Shown piece by piece: positions 23,343 to 28,649 of a stretch of DNA of 28,649 nucleotides. The position numbers were made by a program, and so were the translations under genes. The stretch covers positions 1 to 28,649 of the forward strand of contig CAYRGS010000042.1 in assembly GCA_964423875.1 (NCBI GenBank), written 5' to 3'. Source of the DNA: CAYRGS01 sp964423875 (GTDB lineage: Bacteria > UBA8248 > JACPRG01 > G963555815). Below the pieces are notes generated by a model. It was not told the DNA's origin and searched no databases. It saw only the letters and a program-made list of their open reading frames with translations. The stretch's first letter is position 1; each line of letters opens with the position of its first letter.

Positions 23343-24742
23343 AAGCAGAACGGCTCGTGGTGGTGACTAATCGGCTGCCCGATCTAGAGCACGACTCCAA
23401 GGAAGATGTCAGGCGGCAGGCGCCCGTCGGGGGGCTGATTGCGGCCCTGCGGCCCGTCCTGAGTGAAGCTGGGGGCGCCGTATGGTTCGGATGGAACGGT
23501 CGGTACACGCCGGGCTCGAAGGCGGGCGGGATTGCCGAGAAGCCCCTGGGAGACATCCTTCTGGCCGGGTTGAAGATTCCTGAAACCGAATTCAACGCAT
23601 TCTACAACGGGTATTGCAACCGGAGCCTCTGGCCAATCTGTCACAGCATGCTTGATCGAATGCACCAGTTGAGGTCTTGGGAGCGAGCCTACCGGAGCGT
23701 CAACAACCGCTTCGCCACGGCCATTCTTCCAAAACTTCATGATGGTGATCTGGTCTGGATCCATGATTTTCATTTGATTCCCCTGGGGGGGATTCTACGG
23801 AAATTGGGATGGAAAGGAAGTCTGGGCTTTTTCCTCCACGTACCCTTTCCTCCCTTTGAGATCTGGAGTGTCCTGTCCAACCCGGCCTTGTTGCTGCGGG
23901 ACCTGATGGCATACGACCTGGTCGGGTTCCATACCCAAGCCTACCTTGAGAACTATGTCCGGAGCTGCTCTCGTGCACTTCACGCGGTCTGGGACGGGAG
24001 GAAGCTTTCCGCAGACGGCTGCGATCAGAGGGTGGGGTTCTACCCAATCGGAATTGACGTCGATCGAATTCTCCCTGCCGTAAAATCCGGAACGGGAAAG
24101 CGTCGAAGGGTGGGGCGCTTGGGCACTTTGGCGGATCAGAAGCTGCTCCTTAGCGTCGATCGTCTGGACTATACGAAAGGGATCCCCGAGCGTATGTCCG
24201 CGATGGCAGTCCTTTTCCGGAATTGGCCCAAGTGGAAGCGCAGGGTCCTGCTGATTCAGATCTGTTCGCCCTCCAGGACACGGGTGCCCGAGTATGTGGA
24301 TCAGAAGCAACTGGTGGAAGCCGCGGTCGGCCATGTGAACGGAGAGTGGGGGGATCCGGATTGGGTCCCGGTCCACTATCTGTTCCGGACATTTCACTAC
24401 TCCGAGCTGGTTCAGTTTTACCGAGAGGCCGATATCGGACTGGTGACACCGATCCGGGACGGAATGAACCTGGTGGCCAAGGAGTACGTGGCCGCCCAGG
24501 ACCCCGAAGACCCGGGGGTCTTGGTCTTGAGCCGTTTTGCCGGGGTGGCCGAAGAGATGCCCGAGGCCGTCCTGGTTAATCCGTACCTGGCGGAGGACGT
24601 TGCGGATGGGATTGCACGCGCCTTGCAGATGAGCAACAAAAAAAGACGGCAGATACACTCCGCCCTCCTTTCTGGAGTGTTGGAGCGACCCGCTCGCCGT
24701 TGGGCCCAGGAGTTTCTCGATACGCTTCGAGCCGCCCGTTGA
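23339..24742 (+). CDS. otsA: Trehalose-6-phosphate synthase (GT20)
   Basis: A 467-residue GT20 enzyme. VVVTNRLP opens the protein and VGGLIAAL is the glycine loop. VWIHDFHLIPL is at about residues 139-149. Arg275 and Lys280 lie in SVDRLDYTKGIPER, matching the UDP-glucose phosphate contacts Arg262/Lys267 of E. coli OtsA, and PIRDGMNLVAKEYVA binds the sugar. It joins UDP-glucose (or another NDP-glucose) to glucose 6-phosphate. ATG 23339 overlaps the otsB stop. The frame stays open upstream inside otsB but similarity starts at this Met. Confidence 0.96.
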   Translation: MKAERLVVVTNRLPDLEHDSKEDVRRQAPVGGLIAALRPVLSEAGGAVWFGWNGRYTPGSKAGGIAEKPLGDILLAGLKIPETEFNAFYNGYCNRSLWPICHSMLDRMHQLRSWERAYRSVNNRFATAILPKLHDGDLVWIHDFHLIPLGGILRKLGWKGSLGFFLHVPFPPFEIWSVLSNPALLLRDLMAYDLVGFHTQAYLENYVRSCSRALHAVWDGRKLSADGCDQRVGFYPIGIDVDRILPAVKSGTGKRRRVGRLGTLADQKLLLSVDRLDYTKGIPERMSAMAVLFRNWPKWKRRVLLIQICSPSRTRVPEYVDQKQLVEAAVGHVNGEWGDPDWVPVHYLFRTFHYSELVQFYREADIGLVTPIRDGMNLVAKEYVAAQDPEDPGVLVLSRFAGVAEEMPEAVLVNPYLAEDVADGIARALQMSNKKRRQIHSALLSGVLERPARRWAQEFLDTLRAAR

Positions 24743-24868
24743 GACCCGGCCGCCTTTGCCCGCCCGGAGACCGATGCGTGCGCGGAAGAGCGTAGCTTCC
24801 TCTGCGCGGGGAATATCATCGCATTTTAAGAAGACCCGGGAATCTCGATCTTTCTGAGGAGAACGTCC

Positions 24869-26686
24869 GTGGGCTATCAGCCCCTTGAAAACTACGGGAT
24901 CATCGGAGATATGCACACTTGCGCCCTCGTTGGACTCGACGGCTCCATCGACTGGCTGTGCCTGCCTCACTTCGACTCACCGAGCGTTTTCTCCAAAATC
25001 CTGGACGATAAGAAAGGGGGCCGGTTCCAGATCACCGCAACTTGCGAAACGAAGCAGCGGCAGATGTACCTTTTCGAGACCAACGTCCTGGTGACGCGGT
25101 TCATGAGTGAGGCCGGTGTCACAGAAGTCATCGACTTCATGCCGATCAAGTCGGCGAAGAGGTCCAGAGACCCGGGAACCCACGTCAGTCGGGTTGTCCG
25201 GATCGTCAAATGCACCCGCGGAACCATGCCGATGAGGATGACTTGTCAGCCCGCCATTGATTACGGCCGGAGAGGTCATCGATTGGAAGTCAAAGGGAGC
25301 CAGGCGTTCTTCAACACGGTGAATGGAGAAAGGGCCCTGGGTCTTTCAGGAAGTATCGATCTGAGAGGCGACGGGAGGACGGTGTCGTTGGACTTTCTTC
25401 TCCGGGCGTCGGAGCGCGTCGAGTTTGTTCTCTGGCCGGTGGATCCGGAGAAACCGGATTCACAAAACCGTCCTGTCACCGATACGGCGCAGTCTCTGGA
25501 ACACACCATTCAGTTCTGGCAGAGCTGGATTTCGAAATGCACCTACAACGGGCGGTGGCGAGAGGCCATCCACCGGGCTGCACTCATTCTCAAACTCCTC
25601 ACGTTCGAGCCGACCGGCGCAATCATTGCCGCCGCCACCACGAGCCTTCCAGAGAAAATCGGTGGTGAAAGGAACTGGGATTACCGTTACACCTGGATTC
25701 GGGACGCCGCTTTCACAGTCTATGCCCTGATGCGGATCGGTATGTCGGATGAAGCCGAGGCCTTTATGAATTGGATTCAGGAACGCTGTCAGGACCTGTC
25801 CGAGGACGGCCCGCCGCTTCAGCCCATATATGGCATCGACGGCCGGCGTGAATTGCCTGAGGAGGAACTGTCGCACCTGAACGGTCACATGGGCTCGCGA
25901 CCCGTGCGAATTGGAAACGGCGCTTACAACCAGCTTCAGCTGGATATCTACGGAGAGCTTCTGGATTCGGTCTACCTTTTCAACAAGCACGAACCCATTT
26001 CGTATGACTTGTGGACAAGCCTTCGCAAGCTGGTGAATTGGGTTTGTGAGAATTGGCGCCTCAAAGATGAAGGAATTTGGGAGGTGCGAGGAGGAAAGCA
26101 AGAATTTGTCTACAGCAAGCTCATGTGTTGGGTGGCGGTCGATCGGGGGTTGCGCCTAGCGGACAAACGAAGCTTTCCGGCAGATCGGGACCGGTGGCAA
26201 AGCGTGCGGGATCAAATTTATGAAGAGATTATGGCCAAAGGGTGGAGTCCGGAACGGCGGGCCTTTATTCAAGCTTACGGATCAAAGTCGCTGGACGCTT
26301 CCAACCTCCTCATGCCCCTGACCTTTTTTCTCGGACCAAAAGACCCGCGGATGCTGTCCACGTTGGACGCCATCATGAAGGGCCTCATGGAGGACTCGCT
26401 CGTATTTCGGTACGACGTTCACGAGGCGGTGCCCGATGGGCTTGTAGGGGAAGAAGGGACGTTCAGCATTTGCACCTTCTGGCTGGTCGAGGCCTTGACA
26501 CGGGCGGGTCGCATTGACGAGGCCATTCGCATTTTCCAGAAAATGCTGGGCTATGCCAACCATGTCGGTATGTACAGCGAGCAAATCAGCATTGGGGGAA
26601 GCGCTCTCGGGAACACCCCGCAGGCCTTTACGCACCTCAGCATGATCAGCGCGGCCTTCAACCTGAATCGGGCGCTCGGCGATTAG
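24869..26686 (+). CDS. Glycoside hydrolase family 15 protein (trehalase/glucoamylase-like)
   Basis: A 605-residue protein. An N-terminal beta-sandwich domain (GYQPLENYGIIGDMHTCALV onward) is followed by the alpha/alpha barrel: NWDYRYTWIRDAAF at about residues 269-282, DEGIWEVRGG with the likely general acid Glu405, EGTFSICTFWLVEAL, and MYSEQIS with the likely general base Glu571, then GNTPQAFTHL. Family members hydrolyse alpha-linked glucosides. Actinobacterial relatives of this layout are trehalases, and the position 126 bases after otsA makes trehalose the likely substrate. No signal peptide, so cytoplasmic. GTG start with GAGGAGA 6 bases upstream. Confidence 0.93.
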   Translation: MGYQPLENYGIIGDMHTCALVGLDGSIDWLCLPHFDSPSVFSKILDDKKGGRFQITATCETKQRQMYLFETNVLVTRFMSEAGVTEVIDFMPIKSAKRSRDPGTHVSRVVRIVKCTRGTMPMRMTCQPAIDYGRRGHRLEVKGSQAFFNTVNGERALGLSGSIDLRGDGRTVSLDFLLRASERVEFVLWPVDPEKPDSQNRPVTDTAQSLEHTIQFWQSWISKCTYNGRWREAIHRAALILKLLTFEPTGAIIAAATTSLPEKIGGERNWDYRYTWIRDAAFTVYALMRIGMSDEAEAFMNWIQERCQDLSEDGPPLQPIYGIDGRRELPEEELSHLNGHMGSRPVRIGNGAYNQLQLDIYGELLDSVYLFNKHEPISYDLWTSLRKLVNWVCENWRLKDEGIWEVRGGKQEFVYSKLMCWVAVDRGLRLADKRSFPADRDRWQSVRDQIYEEIMAKGWSPERRAFIQAYGSKSLDASNLLMPLTFFLGPKDPRMLSTLDAIMKGLMEDSLVFRYDVHEAVPDGLVGEEGTFSICTFWLVEALTRAGRIDEAIRIFQKMLGYANHVGMYSEQISIGGSALGNTPQAFTHLSMISAAFNLNRALGD

Positions 26687-26722
26687 GGTTGCCAGAGGAA
26701 CAAAGCCACCTGCCGAACCAGA

Positions 26723-27160
26723 TCATCCAATCCAAGGCGTTGCGACTTGAAGTCCGCCGCGAGACCGGACGCCGTGTGGCATGACCGTTGCCATGTGGCC
26801 GCCGGACTTCAGGCTGGCCAACATGTGCTGCACAAACATCAGATCGGCCTTCTTGCCGGTCTCTGGGCACCATTCGCGGAAGCGGCTGGGAAATTTCAGG
26901 TTGGCGCGGCTGTAGTTCTACGAGAAGGGCAGATTGGCCAGCACGCGGTCAAACTTGCGCACCTGGCCATTTTCCAGAATCTGCGGGTCCTCCAGGGTGT
27001 CACCGTTTTCGATGGTGAAGCGGGTGATGTTGTGAAGGATCATGTTCATGTTGCAAATCGACCAGACAGTGCCGTTGGAGTCCTGACCGTATAGGGCAAG
27101 ATCGTTGGGGTCTTGCCCCCTGGCGGGTTTAGCGATTATCCCTTTTTGTCCTCCGTTCAT
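26723..27160 (-). pseudogene. Type I restriction-modification methyltransferase (HsdM) fragment
   Basis: The frame LALYGQDSNGTVWSICNMNM, then the catalytic-type motif NLPFS*NYSRANL (usually NPPFSxNY), then KADLMFVQHMLASLKSGGHM and ATVMPHGV are the central part of an N6-adenine HsdM. Both ends are missing, and an in-frame TAG at 26918-26920 replaces the codon (probably CAG) after the NPPFS motif. The NLPFS reading also changes one proline. Similarity ends near 26777. No HsdR or HsdS is present. Confidence 0.8.
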
Positions 27161-27264
27161 ATCCTCAAACCCATATGTATCCGGCTCGCAACGCCAGGGG
27201 GTCCATTTTTCTACTCCGCAATTCTCATGCTACGGCAACCTGGAGTACCCCTTCATATTCGTAA

Positions 27265-27309
27265 AAATATACATCTTCCAAAAAGGTTGTATTCCCGTTG
27301 GGGCTACCA
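27265..27309 (+). repeat. Arm plus attR core, copy 1 of an imperfect direct repeat
   Basis: AAATAT-CATCT-TCCAAA-GG-TGT followed by the att core. The same layout recurs at 27428-27472 with a few substitutions and a 3-base insertion. The arm part does not match anything beside attL, so it belongs to the element end. Confidence 0.7.
27291..27309 (+). repeat. attR: 19-bp direct repeat of the tRNA-Glu 3' end
   Basis: Exact copy of 21353-21371, not followed or preceded by any other tRNA sequence. It marks the right end of the integrated element. Confidence 0.9.
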
Positions 27310-27606
27310 CCCTTTATAGATAGGATTGTTCCTGCGCTCTATCATTCGAAAACACATTATACTTGAACATGTAACTCATTGTATCTGTTGCGATTACTTC
27401 CTTTAATTCAATACGTCAAACGAGCATAAATATTCATCTGTTTCCAAAGAGGGTGTAATCCCGTTCGGGCAATGGGTTGTCCCACAACGAGTTGACGCGA
27501 AAAAGCGTGTCTCGGCCCTTTCATGGGTGATAAATCCAGGTTAATTCCCATGATGATGGGGCCAGGTATTGAATCTTGTGTCCCGTCCGCCGGGTGAAGG
27601 GATCTC
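27310..27606. other. Non-coding stretch between attR and the moaD-like gene
   Basis: About 300 bases, AT-rich in its first half, without a credible gene on either strand. It contains the degenerate second att-like copy (27428-27472). It probably includes the chromosomal DNA that originally followed tRNA-Glu, possibly mixed with the remains of an earlier insertion. Confidence 0.6.
27428..27472 (+). repeat. Degenerate second copy of the attR region
   Basis: Shares AAATAT, CATCT, TCCAAA, a GGTGT-type arm and the core AATCCCGTTCGGGC with 27265-27309, at roughly 85 percent identity by eye over the shared part. It lies outside the element by about 120 bases. Confidence 0.65.
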
Positions 27607-27906
27607 TCAACCGCCCGTCATCGGGATGCCCATGACGATCCGGATCTCTTCCTCGCCGGAGAGGGACGTCTCGAGGCCCTCCCGGGCTTCGGGTCTCTGT
27701 CCGTCAATCAAGAACAAGATGCGCGGGTCGAGCCAGCCCTGGATATTGTAGAAGATGTCCCGCAGATGCTCTCCGTGCTCTTCAATCAAGCCGTCCAGGA
27801 CGGTCCGCACCGTCACGGGCGCCTCCAGGCGGAGTCTTTCTTCATCGCAATCCATGACCCGCCGGAGAGGGCCGATGTAACTGACCCTGATGTCAATAGC
27901 GCCCAC
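27607..27906 (-). CDS. MoaD/ThiS-family ubiquitin-like protein
   Basis: A 99-residue protein with the small beta-grasp pattern: DIRVSYIGPLRRVMDCDEER, a helix VRTVLDGLIEEHGEHLRD, ILFLIDGQRPE and a C-terminal end MTGG. The terminal Gly-Gly is what MoaD and ThiS use to carry sulfur as a thiocarboxylate. GTG start at 27906 inside the 3' end of the NrfD-like gene (14-base overlap) indicates coupled expression. Probably supplies sulfur for molybdopterin synthesis linked to the adjacent oxidoreductase; other sulfur-carrier roles are possible. Confidence 0.8.
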   Translation of the reverse strand: MGAIDIRVSYIGPLRRVMDCDEERLRLEAPVTVRTVLDGLIEEHGEHLRDIFYNIQGWLDPRILFLIDGQRPEAREGLETSLSGEEEIRIVMGIPMTGG

Positions 27907-28649
27907 CCGAATCCCCCTGCCGAACCGGCGGATAGATCCCCACGCGCAACGTCAAAAGCCTCAGGTAGTAACCCCCGATGAGGAGCAGGACCGCGGAGAT
28001 CGCCATCAACGCCCCCCTCGCGCCGTCGGAGGCGGCCGCGATCAGGCTCAAGACGAGCGGGACGACGGTTCCGGCGGTTATCACGAGGCCCACGAACAGC
28101 CCCCTGTACCTGTCCCTCAGGAGCCAGGCCAGGCTCTCACCCTTGGCCACATCGCCCTTTTTTGTTGAAAGGTGCCAGACAATCGAAATCAGCAGAAGCG
28201 CCACAAAAATAATCTGAAGGAAGACGACGCCGGGCGTGACGGCCTTCCCCACCGCCAGGAAGAAGAAGGAGAGAACCCCGGTGGATGTGGCGGCGGATGA
28301 GAGCACGAACTGCGCCGGAATGAGAGGAGAATTCCAATAGGGGATGGATTTCGGATCGGACAGAACGGCTCCCGCGTAGAACATCACGACGATCGCCGCG
28401 AGGATGGAGATTCCCTCAAAGAGCCTGCCCAAACCGGAAGTCGCCTCGGGCCCCCAGGGCAGGCCCGCGAAAGGCGCCGCCGAGCCGAGCTTGAGGCCCG
28501 GCAGGATCAAGAGTGTTGCCAGGACCAGGAACACGAAATCCGCGACCGCTCCCCGGGAGATCCAGGACGTCCGCACGTTGAGCAGCGCCCGGAGAAACCG
28601 GAAGGGTTTCCCGAGGTCCGCCAGCAGGATCAGGCCCCCGACGCCGATG
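27893..28649 (-). CDS. NrfD/PsrC-like membrane subunit of a molybdopterin oxidoreductase (N-terminus outside window)
   Basis: The frame is open through the right edge. The visible part has LLADLGKPFRFLRALLNVRTSW, the conserved NrfD/PsrC loop, then about seven hydrophobic helices and a short hydrophilic tail ending GDSGGRY. NrfD-type subunits anchor molybdoenzyme or cytochrome complexes and exchange electrons with quinol. The iron-sulfur and catalytic subunits would be upstream, beyond the window. The overlap with the moaD-like gene and the presence of moeA in the window fit a molybdenum-dependent respiratory enzyme. Confidence 0.85.
   Translation of the reverse strand, partial: IGVGGLILLADLGKPFRFLRALLNVRTSWISRGAVADFVFLVLATLLILPGLKLGSAAPFAGLPWGPEATSGLGRLFEGISILAAIVVMFYAGAVLSDPKSIPYWNSPLIPAQFVLSSAATSTGVLSFFFLAVGKAVTPGVVFLQIIFVALLLISIVWHLSTKKGDVAKGESLAWLLRDRYRGLFVGLVITAGTVVPLVLSLIAAASDGARGALMAISAVLLLIGGYYLRLLTLRVGIYPPVRQGDSGGRY

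Larger units (their letters stand above)
21353..27309. mobile_element. Integrated element (about 5.94 kb) at tRNA-Glu carrying a trehalose module
   Basis: Bounded by exact 19-bp repeats, one being the end of tRNA-Glu, with a tyrosine recombinase fragment beside attL reading toward the tRNA, the classic tRNA-int layout of integrative elements. Contents in order: integrase remnant, two fused hypothetical remnants, otsB, otsA, a GH15 gene and an hsdM fragment. Every mobility or defence gene is broken, while the three carbohydrate genes are intact. With the integrase catalytic domain incomplete, the element is probably fixed in place. Confidence 0.87.

Noticed and set aside
27484..27515. ACGC-GAAAAA-GCGT hairpin near 27500 as a regulatory RNA or terminator
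   Set aside because: Stem of only 4 bp, without a T-run.
1..28649. CRISPR array, rRNA genes or a complete insertion sequence
   Set aside because: No regularly spaced repeats, rRNA-like stretches or transposase frames with terminal inverted repeats were seen.

Overview
The window looks like the chromosome of a high-GC, Gram-negative-type bacterium, probably from a metagenome assembly because there is a 10-N scaffold gap at 19356-19365. GDP-heptose genes, Lgt, a periplasmic HtrA protease and an ECF sigma-factor remnant point to a cell with an outer membrane. The lineage cannot be fixed by eye. Gene content and style fit Desulfobacterota, Nitrospirota or NC10-like groups, and this is only an inference.

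Region 1 (1-9179) is a surface-sugar locus. It holds the tail of a pyruvate-dehydrogenase-type E1 beta subunit, a DegT-fold enzyme with His in place of the PLP lysine (ColD-type sugar 3-dehydratase), an NAD-dependent epimerase/reductase, a radical SAM protein, a GDP-L-fucose-synthase-like epimerase/reductase and a GT-C membrane glycosyltransferase. Facing them on the minus strand are HddA and HddC, which make GDP-D-glycero-alpha-D-manno-heptose. Together they suggest a GDP-linked deoxy (possibly branched or methylated) sugar or heptose for a surface glycan.

Region 2 (9179-15149, all minus strand) carries housekeeping and envelope genes: a short-chain dehydrogenase, lgt, an HtrA/DegP protease, a frame-damaged ECF sigma factor, a RidA-family protein and MoeA.

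Region 3 (15495-19567) has a hybrid histidine-kinase pseudogene with three frameshifts and two in-frame stops. It is followed by a UMF1-family MFS transporter and, divergently, an AEC-family permease.

Region 4 (19697-27309) starts with gltX, tRNA-Gln(CTG) and tRNA-Glu(CTC). The last 19 bases of tRNA-Glu are repeated exactly at 27291-27309 and bound a 5.9-kb integrated element. Its integrase, two hypothetical genes and an hsdM fragment are all broken. Its cargo, otsB-otsA plus a GH15 trehalase/glucoamylase-like gene, is intact and looks like a functional trehalose module. A second, degenerate copy of the right attachment region lies about 160 bp further on, hinting at repeated integration.

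Region 5 (27607-28649, minus) is the downstream end of a molybdoenzyme-type operon: an NrfD/PsrC-like membrane subunit (cut by the window edge) overlapping a MoaD/ThiS-like protein.
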